In this document: positions 44,753 through 53,427 of the stretch, one piece after another
How the letters are laid out: each line of letters begins with the position of its first letter
Position numbering within the stretch: the stretch's first letter is position 1
Assembly: GCA_910586895.1 (NCBI GenBank)
Contig: CAJUIW010000001.1
Coordinates: forward strand, 310,001 to 374,000
Direction: 5' to 3'
DNA length: 64,000 nt
DNA from: an uncultured Muribaculaceae bacterium
GTDB taxonomy: Bacteria; Bacteroidota; Bacteroidia; Bacteroidales; Muribaculaceae
Position numbers and translations under genes: made by a program
Notes under the pieces: model-generated
Database searches by the model: none
Told to the model about the DNA's origin: nothing
Seen by the model: the letters and a program-made list of their open reading frames with translations, nothing else

Positions 44753-45489
44753 TTTTTGAGCGCTAAAAACGCTTGCTTTATCTTATTGTAGTTTGAACCC
44801 AATATTGACTTAATAAATCGTAAGGTTCGATATTTGATAATGAGCTTTCTACGATATGATGAATCATAGAGCAACTTTTTCAGATATGGTATATCGGAAT
44901 GATTTGTTATAGTGTATCTACCGATGACATTCATTCCATCAACCCTTTTCAATCCTGCAGTAGGCTCGCTTGTATACACATCATGATAGCCACACTCACT
45001 TAAGGCCCTCAGAACGTTGCTGGAAACAGCCCCTCCGGGAATTGAGGCCACAGTGACACTATCGCCTATTATTCCCTCAAGAATATTTTTTGAAGATGAC
45101 CACTCCTCCACTATTTTGTCATACGGCAATTTCGAAATATCACGGGGATGTGAATTAGAATGTGACGCTATCACATGCCCACGTTCATGAAGCTCTCTGA
45201 TTTGAGACCTTGTCAGGAACCTGTCTGAGTCAATAAACCCAGTACTGATGAAAAATACCCCCCTCTTTCCATAGCGTTCGAGTATCGGAGCCGCAATATT
45301 ATAGAATGAATTGCCACCGTCATCAAAACTGAAAACTACATCAGATGACGATTCAACGCAAAATTTCACCAGCTCCTCAAACTTGTGGTCATCAATAGTA
45401 TATTGCAATGCTCCGGGTTTGGAAAAACCAGAATTCGGAAAATCCCGGCTAATCACATCATGGAACATCAGAACAAGATTATTATTCAT
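44749..45489 (-). CDS. Polysaccharide deacetylase (NodB-type)
   Basis: 246 residues. NodB motifs are well kept: FSFDDGGNSFY (motif 1, catalytic base and metal Asp), HVIASHSNSHPRDIS (motif 2, HxxxH-type metal pair), and later SIPGGAVSSNVLRAL (motif 3, usually RxPxG or similar). It removes acetyl groups from an N-acetyl sugar of the polysaccharide or its precursor. No signal peptide is visible, so it may work on a lipid-linked precursor in the cytoplasm. It lies 10 bp after the ATP-grasp gene. Confidence 0.88.
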   Translation of the reverse strand: MNNNLVLMFHDVISRDFPNSGFSKPGALQYTIDDHKFEELVKFCVESSSDVVFSFDDGGNSFYNIAAPILERYGKRGVFFISTGFIDSDRFLTRSQIRELHERGHVIASHSNSHPRDISKLPYDKIVEEWSSSKNILEGIIGDSVTVASIPGGAVSSNVLRALSECGYHDVYTSEPTAGLKRVDGMNVIGRYTITNHSDIPYLKKLLYDSSYRRKLIIKYRTLRFIKSILGSNYNKIKQAFLALKK

Positions 45490-45499
45490 AATTTGAGCC

Positions 45500-46684
45500 T
45501 TATTTATTCCGCATCTTATTCATTATCCGTACAATATGTGGTCTGAATGTTTTAAGTGCTGCACGCATTGGAATTTCCCACCACATGCGTTTATGCATAT
45601 TTTTATATGGTTGCGGATCCTTTGGGTCATAAAAGTGAAATGCACCTGCTTCGCGTAGATCTGATTTATACTTCTTCCACGATATATGACTTCGCCATAC
45701 ATTTATAACATCATATATTTCATTGATTCCAACAACCGATTTTGTCATTTTACGTGATCCTTCAAATGGGAGATCAAGACACGAACAGACCCACAACATC
45801 GGTAAATTTGCACCTGCTTGATACGAAAGATGACAAAATCCATCGTTCCTTAGATTGACTTCATAGAAGTATGCCTTTCCATCCTTATAGCCATACTCAG
45901 CACTGAATAAACCCGTGTATCCAATATCCTCAAAGAACTTCCCTAAAGCATCAGGATTAAGATATTCCGGGACATCCGGAGATAGATGGCCATATGAACC
46001 GCCACCATCATCACTCCATCTTTCCAATGTATGATGACCAGCTAAAACCACTTCACCACTAAGTAATCGGCATCCGTAAATAACCACATCATAATCCTTA
46101 TCAATGTACTGTTGTACTTGATAAAGATTCGTAGGATTCATGTATTTCAAAAATCTGTCAAATTCTTCATAACTGCGTAGCACCTTGGTTTTAAATTCCT
46201 TTCGCCCTTCATATTGAACTGGCTTAAGAATAATAGGAAAAGACACCGATATATTATCTCCTACCCGATAAAGTTGTGATTGAGGGACTAATAATCCAGC
46301 CTTGCTTGCAAGATCTCCCATAACATTCTTATCCGTTACTTTTATAAGTGTCTCCGGGTTTTGCGTAATCATGAGATGGAATCGATCCTTAAGTTTTTCC
46401 CAATTATTAGCAACAGCAAGTGATATTGTATCACTTCCAGGTAATAATACCGCCTTTAATCGTGAATCTGTTTGCGCATTGTATTTTTTAATAAGAAAAT
46501 CAACAGCCTCGTCTGTATTATGAGTATAAACGATACTATTATTATACTTACTTGCAGTTGCCACTCCTTGCTTAGAGCCAGTTATTAGCAATACAATATC
46601 AAAATCAGTATTTGCCAAAGATCTGACAAGGCCCAACGTATTATAATTGTCCGCGCCCCAGATTACAATTTTAGGTTTACCCAT
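45500..46684 (-). CDS. ATP-grasp ligase
   Basis: 394 residues. The N-terminal Rossmann-like domain (IVIWGADNYNTLGLVRSLA) is followed by an ATP-grasp core: TDKNVMGDLASKAGL, SFPIILKPVQYEGRKEFKTK and FYEVNLRNDGF, whose E and N would bind Mg. Family relatives make amide or ester bonds between a carboxylate and an amine. In a surface-polysaccharide operon this suggests attachment of an amino acid or lactate-type acyl group to an amino-sugar. That is inference. It lies 9 bp after the split glycosyltransferase. Confidence 0.82.
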   Translation of the reverse strand: MGKPKIVIWGADNYNTLGLVRSLANTDFDIVLLITGSKQGVATASKYNNSIVYTHNTDEAVDFLIKKYNAQTDSRLKAVLLPGSDTISLAVANNWEKLKDRFHLMITQNPETLIKVTDKNVMGDLASKAGLLVPQSQLYRVGDNISVSFPIILKPVQYEGRKEFKTKVLRSYEEFDRFLKYMNPTNLYQVQQYIDKDYDVVIYGCRLLSGEVVLAGHHTLERWSDDGGGSYGHLSPDVPEYLNPDALGKFFEDIGYTGLFSAEYGYKDGKAYFYEVNLRNDGFCHLSYQAGANLPMLWVCSCLDLPFEGSRKMTKSVVGINEIYDVINVWRSHISWKKYKSDLREAGAFHFYDPKDPQPYKNMHKRMWWEIPMRAALKTFRPHIVRIMNKMRNK

Positions 46685-46693
46685 TTCAGTCTT

Positions 46694-47215
46694 TTACAGA
46701 TTTTTTATGAATTCAATAATTTTACCACACTGAACACGAGGATTCTTGTTTTCAAGAATAAAATTCTTGGCATCGCGACCAAATTTCATCTGTTTCTCCG
46801 TTCCCATCTCGCAGACTTCTACCAGCTTATCCTTTAGAGCTTCTGAATCATTACCATCAACATAAAAAAGATGGTCATTATACTCTTTCGGCATACAACC
46901 AAGCCGGAACATAACTGTAGGTGTACCCGATGCGAGGAACTCCATATTTTTTGATGGGAAAAAGTACTTAGTAAAGTCCTGAGGTGGAGTGGTATTGACT
47001 AATACAGTAGCCTTCTTCTCCAGTTCTAATAGATCCTTTCGCTCCATTGGTTCAAAGTATCTTATTCTTGAATCCTTTTGAGACATCTCCAAAATCTTAC
47101 CTTTGAGATCGCCATCCCCCCTTATCCACAACCTGTAATCAGGAGCATCAATTTTTGAGAAAGCATCTAAAAGCAAATCCGTACCCCGATGCGAGTATAT
47201 TCCACCAGTATACAT
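46694..47215 (-). CDS. C-terminal half of a split GT4 glycosyltransferase
   Basis: 173 residues. It begins exactly where the second Rossmann domain of a GT-B enzyme starts: YTGGIYSHRGTDLLLDAF is the usual first strand and loop of the GT4 C-terminal domain. GDGDLKGKILEM and FPSKNMEFLASGTPTVM, with the nucleotide-sugar Glu, follow. Its ATG overlaps the stop of the upstream ORF by 1 bp (TAATG) in a different frame. Together the two ORFs make about 393 residues, the length of one intact GT4. It could be a working two-chain enzyme, a frameshifted gene, or a sequencing error. Confidence 0.7.
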   Translation of the reverse strand: MYTGGIYSHRGTDLLLDAFSKIDAPDYRLWIRGDGDLKGKILEMSQKDSRIRYFEPMERKDLLELEKKATVLVNTTPPQDFTKYFFPSKNMEFLASGTPTVMFRLGCMPKEYNDHLFYVDGNDSEALKDKLVEVCEMGTEKQMKFGRDAKNFILENKNPRVQCGKIIEFIKNL

Positions 47216-47877
47216 TATTGTTTTATATTTTCTTTCTCAACATCGTTGTCTTCAAATTCCGGGTTGAAAATTCCTTCCATCACAATATACTTTCCATCTT
47301 TGGGCGGAAGTTTTTCAAGCATAGGTTCACTCAGTAGAATATATCCATCAGATTTTCTAAGGCACCAATCAATAAGCGATCTATTGATTCTCTTAAAAAA
47401 GGCTCGTATCTTGCTATCACCGGAATGCATATAATCAGGAAGATCCGGAACAATGACAACAAGTTTTCCAATCTTACGCCTAAGAGTAGCTGCCGCTAAA
47501 AGAAATGGAGAGTATGTTTCATAAACTATAACGGCATTATTTAAATCCTTCTTAATATTTCTATTAAGTTCACTACGAATCTTAAGGAATTTTGCCATCA
47601 TATTTACAATTGGGAGATTTATGGCTCCAACGAACTTATATTTATCATACCTCCCCTTAAATTCAATTTCTTCAGGACTGAATAATATTTGTTTGACTGT
47701 TGGGTACGGACTAATATCCCAGGCGGAAATAACATCCAGCTTTGAATCATGTTCATAAAGTCCATCTAATATGGCATTTTGCAAAGTCATACCGGCAAAG
47801 TTCACTCTTGAGCCTCTTCTTAAATACTCTTGAGCAATACTCTCCGGCCTTGATGACCCAACGTATATTAAGTTCAT
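47215..47877 (-). CDS. N-terminal half of a split GT4 glycosyltransferase
   Basis: 220 residues, with GT-B N-terminal (acceptor-binding) character: MNLIYVGSSRPESIAQEYLR opens it, and VIVPDLPDYMHSGDSKIRAF and SDGYILLSEPMLEKL are typical of GT4 enzymes near the domain boundary. It ends shortly after the interdomain linker. The donor-binding domain is encoded by the next ORF in another frame. The junction is A-rich (AAAATATAAAACAATAATG), which favours slippage either in the cell or in sequencing. It lies 5 bp after a complete GT4 gene. Confidence 0.7.
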   Translation of the reverse strand: MNLIYVGSSRPESIAQEYLRRGSRVNFAGMTLQNAILDGLYEHDSKLDVISAWDISPYPTVKQILFSPEEIEFKGRYDKYKFVGAINLPIVNMMAKFLKIRSELNRNIKKDLNNAVIVYETYSPFLLAAATLRRKIGKLVVIVPDLPDYMHSGDSKIRAFFKRINRSLIDWCLRKSDGYILLSEPMLEKLPPKDGKYIVMEGIFNPEFEDNDVEKENIKQ

Positions 47878-47882
47878 ATTAT

Positions 47883-48944
47883 TTAAGGTGTTAGAATTTT
47901 ATTTAATTTCCCGTATGTATTTTCTATCGAGAACTTTTCGCGTGCATCACAATATGCTTTTGTTGCATACTGATTTCTCAAATTCGGATCGCCAAGAGTC
48001 CGAAGACCACGAACTATTGCATCAGAATCCCTTGATGGAATCAATATTCCACTCTTACCATTTTCAATAATTTCAGGATTCCCGCCAACATCGGTGACTA
48101 ATGCCGCACACTGCATATTTACCGCCTCAAGCAGCGCCAACGAATGGTTTTCATTCAAAGTGGCAAAAAGGAATATATCACTATCTTTCAGAATAGCGTA
48201 TACATCATTCCTTGCTCCAAGCAAATGGACGCATCCTGTCTTAATCTCCTCGGAGCACTCCTTTCGATAGTGTTCCAAATATGGTCCATCACCCACAATT
48301 ACAAATACGAAACGCGGATCATCAAGCTTCTTAATGGCTTCTATTATATACCCGTGTCCCTTAGCCTGAACAACACGCCCTACTACTGCTACAATCGTTT
48401 TTTCAGCCCCAATATTAAGCTCTTTCCGCAGTTTGCCTCCAGAGACATACTCAATATCAATATTCGGGAACGTATTGTACACTACCCCATCGTTATGCGA
48501 TGGAGCAACTTTGAGTGCTCCTATAGTACGCTGAGCCGCCTCACAAACAGTAAAGACAGAATCGGCTAATTTTACCGTCAGTGGTTCTACAATATGCATC
48601 AGAATCCATTTTCGCAGAGTTCCGTCAGGATTGTCCCAATCCGAACCATGGACGCTGACCACTATCTTCTTGACATTTGATAGTTTTGCAGCTAAAGTCA
48701 TCAATAAGCCTGTATACTGCAGCCCACATATGTAGATTGAGTCAGCACCAATAGCATTTATCCTCTTTCTATAGTTATTAATGAACTTCAATGCTTTGAC
48801 AGGGTTAAATCCACATCCATCAGACTGTTTTAACCTAACGAATTCAAATTCATCCTTCAACGGAGAATTCACTATCCCATTAAGAACAGTCTTCGGTCCT
48901 CCTACTGAATACTCTATATCATGAAGTATAACTTTCTTTTTCAT
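47883..48944 (-). CDS. GT4-family glycosyltransferase
   Basis: 353 residues, GT-B fold, complete. The N-terminal domain starts KKKVILHDIEYSVGGPKTVL; the C-terminal domain carries VAVVGRVVQAKGHGYIIEAI, VIVGDGPYLEHYRKE and SLALLEAVNMQCAALVTDVG, the conserved donor-binding E-x7-E-like region. It adds one hexose or related sugar to the lipid-linked repeat unit. It lies between the polymerase gene (12 bp) and the split GT4 (5 bp). Confidence 0.9.
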   Translation of the reverse strand: MKKKVILHDIEYSVGGPKTVLNGIVNSPLKDEFEFVRLKQSDGCGFNPVKALKFINNYRKRINAIGADSIYICGLQYTGLLMTLAAKLSNVKKIVVSVHGSDWDNPDGTLRKWILMHIVEPLTVKLADSVFTVCEAAQRTIGALKVAPSHNDGVVYNTFPNIDIEYVSGGKLRKELNIGAEKTIVAVVGRVVQAKGHGYIIEAIKKLDDPRFVFVIVGDGPYLEHYRKECSEEIKTGCVHLLGARNDVYAILKDSDIFLFATLNENHSLALLEAVNMQCAALVTDVGGNPEIIENGKSGILIPSRDSDAIVRGLRTLGDPNLRNQYATKAYCDAREKFSIENTYGKLNKILTP

Positions 48945-48956
48945 CTCTAAGCTCTA

Positions 48957-50051
48957 TCAGTATAAAGCATTGTACATAGTATAGATAAATGTGTATATTG
49001 AGCCAGCTAATCCAATTTTAATTATTGTTCTATTTAACTGTAGCTCTAAACTTTCTGAATAACAATACCCGAGAAAAATAGAAATCGGTAATGATGCATA
49101 ATACAATAGTCTATAATAGAAAACCTTTGTATTCGCACCGTGATCGAAGAAAAACAAAGTCGCAATAGATACTATTAGAAACGAGTATGTCCCAAACTTA
49201 ACATACTTCGTCGGAATAGATTCAATCTTACCTTTTGAGATCAATCTAATATATACCCATACACCTAAATAGAATGGAAGTCGGGTAAGCACATCTTCTA
49301 TCAAAATCCCGACTCCGGATCCTTTGACTTCATTACCAAGATACCCTTTAGCTGAATTTAATACTAAATCATCATTAGACTCAATATTAATAACATATCC
49401 AATTAAATATGTAGCAATTACAACTAAAATTGGATAACTGAAATAAAATATTTTTATCGCTCTTTTATTTAATGGAGGAATAATTAGTGCTATAAAAGCT
49501 AATGACACCCCAAATAATGCGCTTTTATGATAACCCGTAGCAAAGACTAACAAACAAATTCCAATTATCTTGTAAAAGACTTTTCTATATGACAGAAAAA
49601 TAGATAATCCCAAACAGCATAATGAAAATACTAAAAAAACACGTGCATATGAATATTTGGTAATAAATACGATAATAAAGAATAAGAAGAAGTCTCTTAT
49701 GTTCAACCTCAGTATCCTTAATAATATGCATACCCCAATACAAGCGCCACCCCATACTATACTTCTGAATATAATATAATTATCACAGAGCCTTATAATA
49801 TCGAAATATTTAGATTCAAGAGGGACTAATATACTACCGGCTCTGACTGCATCATAGTATAATAAATATCCAAAATAATCAGGACCCCAAAAGGACAGAA
49901 TACAAAAAAAGAACCATATGATAAGTAAATACTTATTATTCTTGCATCTACTAATAGCAGGATCAATATAGTTTGGCCAGAGGATTCGAGCCATAACTAC
50001 AAACATAACAAAATTAAACAGGATACCCCAAAATGACCAAGCCTGAGGCAT
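48957..50051 (-). CDS. EpsG/Wzy-like polysaccharide polymerase
   Basis: About 364 residues from the ATG at 50049-50051; a longer frame to 50153 would overlap the upstream licD gene by 77 bp and add a polar segment. The protein is almost wholly hydrophobic, with ten or more membrane helices. Features typical of EpsG-type polymerases are the GPDYFGYLLYYDAV loop and the KYSYARVFLVFSLCCLGL helix. Wzy enzymes join repeat units at the periplasmic face of the inner membrane. Very A+T-rich DNA. Its presence with Wzx and the sugar transferase makes a Wzx/Wzy-type pathway complete. Confidence 0.82.
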   Translation of the reverse strand: MPQAWSFWGILFNFVMFVVMARILWPNYIDPAISRCKNNKYLLIIWFFFCILSFWGPDYFGYLLYYDAVRAGSILVPLESKYFDIIRLCDNYIIFRSIVWGGACIGVCILLRILRLNIRDFFLFFIIVFITKYSYARVFLVFSLCCLGLSIFLSYRKVFYKIIGICLLVFATGYHKSALFGVSLAFIALIIPPLNKRAIKIFYFSYPILVVIATYLIGYVINIESNDDLVLNSAKGYLGNEVKGSGVGILIEDVLTRLPFYLGVWVYIRLISKGKIESIPTKYVKFGTYSFLIVSIATLFFFDHGANTKVFYYRLLYYASLPISIFLGYCYSESLELQLNRTIIKIGLAGSIYTFIYTMYNALY

Positions 50052-50076
50052 ATTCGGAATCGTTATAATTATTATC

Positions 50077-50820
50077 TTATGATTTGTAACAGTCTGTGTA
50101 AATAGCCCGTTCACCATCCCAGACATTACGCCATGGACGATGTATGGATCCAATCCAGTTTTTAATTGGCGTCATATAATTATCTCCATAGTATTGCTTC
50201 AATAATTCATCAGCGTTAGCTGGAATATATAGATGTATACTTTCAAACGGCACTAACATACGAGCTTTAGATAATGGTAATCTAACTTTAACAGGAACCA
50301 TATACCCAAAATCTTTCATCGCCGAATTAAACGAGGCTGAACCTTCAGGCATTTTAAATTCTACCCAATATGGACCCTCTTTATCATCAAACGCATAGAA
50401 AACATCTATACTAACGCCATCCTTAACAAAGGCCTCCTCTCTTCCAAGCTTTCCATCTCTGAGGAGCATCATATGTAGCTTTGTAAATCCTGCTAATCTT
50501 AAAGCTTCATATAACGCATCTGTACGCTGTTCCTCCCAGACAATTACATCTATATCAATATCATAATTTATAAAACCATGCTCCCTGACAGCTCCCAAAA
50601 GAGTACCATATGCGAGTGTATAATCAACTCCGGCATCAGTTAAACAATCATGAAACTGAGAGATAACATTTAATGCATGCTTTCTAAAATATTTTGCTTG
50701 CTGCTCCTTCCTATAATTCTTAAAAGGATAATATAACGGTTTCAAAATAGTTTTGAATAAAGGAATCTTAGATACCTTATTGGCAGTCTCCGTTAGAACC
50801 CTATCAAATTTGTGCTGCAT
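50077..50820 (-). CDS. LicD-family phosphotransferase, copy 1
   Basis: 247 residues. YTLAYGTLLGAVREHGFINY is followed by the metal motif DIDIDVI, the LicD core, at about residues 65-90. The N-terminal 45 residues are basic. Its gene starts 1 bp after the stop of a TagD-type cytidylyltransferase, which makes a tight activation-plus-transfer pair. The transferred group (glycerol phosphate, ethanolamine phosphate, choline phosphate or other) is not visible from sequence. The region is A+T-rich. Confidence 0.85.
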   Translation of the reverse strand: MQHKFDRVLTETANKVSKIPLFKTILKPLYYPFKNYRKEQQAKYFRKHALNVISQFHDCLTDAGVDYTLAYGTLLGAVREHGFINYDIDIDVIVWEEQRTDALYEALRLAGFTKLHMMLLRDGKLGREEAFVKDGVSIDVFYAFDDKEGPYWVEFKMPEGSASFNSAMKDFGYMVPVKVRLPLSKARMLVPFESIHLYIPANADELLKQYYGDNYMTPIKNWIGSIHRPWRNVWDGERAIYTDCYKS

Positions 50821-50821
50821 T

Positions 50822-51226
50822 TTAGTGTTGTTTTATATGTTCTTTAATTTCACTGCTTGAGACATTCTCGGTCCGTGACAAGGTAGTCACTTCTTTCCCA
50901 TTATCTTCACACCATTTCACAGCACGATGGAATCCAGCATGTGTTTGATCACCGCCAGTCACAAAAACATCAAAGTCAACCATCGGAACAATTGTGTCAA
51001 CGTCTTTGTAAACAACTACTTCATCAACATATTTGATGGAATCTACCATTAAACATCGATCGTCTGTTGAATTCACAACTTCAGCATCTGGTTTGTATTT
51101 CAAAATTGTTTCTGAATCTTGAACTGCTACTATTAGATAATCACCCAAGGCTTTCGCTCTCTTAAACAACAGCACATGGCCCTTATGCAAGAGGTCAAAC
51201 ACGCCAACTGTAAATACTTTTTTCAT
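50822..51226 (-). CDS. TagD-like cytidylyltransferase, copy 1
   Basis: 134 residues. GVFDLLHKGHVLLFKRAKAL holds the HxGH motif (HKGH here), and RTENVSSSEIKEHIKQH is the C-terminal nucleotide-binding motif as in glycerol-3-phosphate cytidylyltransferase. It should make a CDP-alcohol from CTP. It lies 1 bp from the LicD gene that follows and 1 bp after the GT2 gene. It shares family but not close sequence identity with the second copy at 43503. Confidence 0.88.
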   Translation of the reverse strand: MKKVFTVGVFDLLHKGHVLLFKRAKALGDYLIVAVQDSETILKYKPDAEVVNSTDDRCLMVDSIKYVDEVVVYKDVDTIVPMVDFDVFVTGGDQTHAGFHRAVKWCEDNGKEVTTLSRTENVSSSEIKEHIKQH

Positions 51227-51227
51227 T

Positions 51228-52220
51228 TCATTTTATTAATTTGCTAATTATTACACAGAAGCATAATAAAATATCTGTAGTTGAATATAAACCCTTATAC
51301 AATGCCCTTAAGAAAAAGGCTTTACCAACTGTTAATTCTGCTCTATTTATGATGGAATAATCAACCTTGCCAATATCTTTTTTCAAAATATCTAATCTAA
51401 CACTTCGACTGATACCTTGATGGTACATCGCATAGATTGCATCAAACAATAGTCTCGCAGCCTGTGTTTCCCTTTTTACCGAAATAGCAGTTTTATTTTG
51501 ATTAATATAATTCTGGTATTCTGAAAGAAAAGTCCTGTAATATTCCAGTTTCTGTCTATAATCATATGAAGTTCTACGCGTTGCAGATGTATTATGTCGT
51601 CGATAATAGTACCCATTTTCAGATACAAATGCATACTTTTTGACAAGACTTAGATACTGCATCGTAAATATCATATCCTCTCCTATAGAAATAGCTGGAT
51701 TAAAATATAAATTATTTTCTGCTATAATTTCTCTCAGGAACAGTTTTGAAACTACTAATCCACGGAATTCATCAAGGATATGCTGCTTATTTTCTGACAC
51801 GACATCAGTATATACCTGCTCTGGATGAAACGAATCTGTATCAACAAAATAGTTCGTACATCCGCCATGAACAAATTCTATATCTGAATTTTTTATTATT
51901 GGTTTAACTAATCCAGCCAAATATGTTTCTGCAACAAAATCATCACCATCAATAAATGTAACCCATTTCCCTTGGGACATAGAGATCCCAATATTACGTG
52001 CAACTGAAACGCCTTCATTCTTTTTATGACAAACCTGTACCCGATGATCAATCAATTCATATTTATCACATATAATACCTGAATCATCAATGGAACCATC
52101 GTCAACAAGTATCAACTCAAAATCACTATAAGTCTGATTTAATACGCTTTCAATACATTTATCAATGTATTTTGAGACATTATAAACTGGGATTATAATG
52201 GATATTTTAGGCGCTTTCAT
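51228..52220 (-). CDS. GT2-family glycosyltransferase
   Basis: 330 residues. A textbook GT-A start, SIIIPVYNVSKYIDKCIESV, with ILVDDGSIDDSG for nucleotide binding and VTFIDGDDFVAETYL as the DxD site. The C-terminal half is helical, with an ILRKDIGK-like basic segment, and ends near hydrophobic residues that may touch the membrane. It resembles the capsule glycosyltransferases that add Glc, Gal or their N-acetyl forms. It overlaps the pyruvyl transferase gene by 4 bp. Confidence 0.92.
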   Translation of the reverse strand: MKAPKISIIIPVYNVSKYIDKCIESVLNQTYSDFELILVDDGSIDDSGIICDKYELIDHRVQVCHKKNEGVSVARNIGISMSQGKWVTFIDGDDFVAETYLAGLVKPIIKNSDIEFVHGGCTNYFVDTDSFHPEQVYTDVVSENKQHILDEFRGLVVSKLFLREIIAENNLYFNPAISIGEDMIFTMQYLSLVKKYAFVSENGYYYRRHNTSATRRTSYDYRQKLEYYRTFLSEYQNYINQNKTAISVKRETQAARLLFDAIYAMYHQGISRSVRLDILKKDIGKVDYSIINRAELTVGKAFFLRALYKGLYSTTDILLCFCVIISKLIK

Positions 52221-53362
52221 ATTAATGATTCTGAAAGAAGACTATATGATTCATTTGCAAATAATTCACGCCGATTATTAACCTTATCCCAATTAATAGG
52301 TGTATTCCAATCTGGAGTTGAATCTAAAGAAATCATCCTATCCTCAAGATCAAAAATCTTCAATAATGATAAAAAGCGGGAGCTTCCGCGCTCCTTATTG
52401 ACAACAACCCAGAATGGTTTATTGAATATAATTGAAAAAACTGTACCATGAAAAGAGTCTGTTATAACCATTTTTGCATCAATAAATGATTTAATCCATT
52501 GCTCTACTGGAGGCATAACACACTCATCAAGATACTTTTCATCTCCTTTCACTCTCAGCTTTCTGTTTGAATTACAGTAAAACGGCCTAAATAATGTATC
52601 TTTCGTACAATTTTCTATAACCTGATTTACAATCGGATTACTATCCAGCACATAACAGAATAAGTTGCCGGAAGATGGCCGAAGAGGACATGTAGGATTC
52701 TTAACTAAATCCTCATATAATTCTTTTTTTATAAGAAGAGTCGGATCCACAACTATCTTAGCATCAACACCGGCTTTTTCCCTTAATAATTCTATGGCAG
52801 ATACCTCTCTAACAGTAATAAGATTAAACTTTGGAGCTAATCGTTGAACAGTTTTAGTATCTCTTTCATCAAACTCCCATACATCAACTCCTAAAGAAGC
52901 TGCATATGATATCCGTTTAATCTTAATATCGTTCTCAACAAAGTCAAGAAAATAATTATCTATATTAGGTGAATATTTTGGTCTCCATACTTGATCAGAG
53001 CCAACAACATATCCTTCAAACGAGCTATTTTGAATATATCTCTTTAGAGCTATATCTGTATATATGTATGGTGTTTTGGGATGAATTCGATTTTCAACAA
53101 ATGCCGATGTATTCTTTCTTATGACTTCTAACTGAGTTGAGCTTGGTCTTAGATTTCTATCGATATTAAGCAATCCTAAAAAAAAGCGTTTTGAAGATGT
53201 CATTAATCTCTTGCAAACTGGAAAATCCTTCAGCCGCTTAAACTCTCTTTGAATAATCCAAGTGTCATGTCCCATTTCCATCAGAACATGTTGCAATGCC
53301 CATGCTTGAATAAGCCCTCCATAATTTGTATGCAAAGGCTGAGTCAAGATCCCAAGTCTCAT
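52217..53362 (-). CDS. Polysaccharide pyruvyl transferase family protein
   Basis: 381 residues, GT-B-like fold. LGILTQPLHTNYGGLIQAWA at the N-terminus and ITDSFHGTVFSIIFNKPFWV near residue 310 are the family marks; the DSFHG histidine is characteristic. It would transfer pyruvate from PEP to a sugar as a ketal, adding a negative charge to the polymer. The branch to which this protein belongs in Bacteroidota often lacks tested function, so the exact donor is uncertain. It overlaps the GT2 gene by 4 bp and follows the MenD-like gene after 65 bp. Confidence 0.85.
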   Translation of the reverse strand: MRLGILTQPLHTNYGGLIQAWALQHVLMEMGHDTWIIQREFKRLKDFPVCKRLMTSSKRFFLGLLNIDRNLRPSSTQLEVIRKNTSAFVENRIHPKTPYIYTDIALKRYIQNSSFEGYVVGSDQVWRPKYSPNIDNYFLDFVENDIKIKRISYAASLGVDVWEFDERDTKTVQRLAPKFNLITVREVSAIELLREKAGVDAKIVVDPTLLIKKELYEDLVKNPTCPLRPSSGNLFCYVLDSNPIVNQVIENCTKDTLFRPFYCNSNRKLRVKGDEKYLDECVMPPVEQWIKSFIDAKMVITDSFHGTVFSIIFNKPFWVVVNKERGSSRFLSLLKIFDLEDRMISLDSTPDWNTPINWDKVNNRRELFANESYSLLSESLI

Positions 53363-53427
53363 CTTTTAAAATTTGAATATAGAAGATTAATATGTCGTTA
53401 TTCCGGACTATATAAATCCATGAAAAA

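Noticed and set aside
50052..50153. Upstream start of the Wzy-like gene
   Set aside because: It would overlap licD by 77 bp and add a polar segment before the first helix; the ATG at 50051 fits better.
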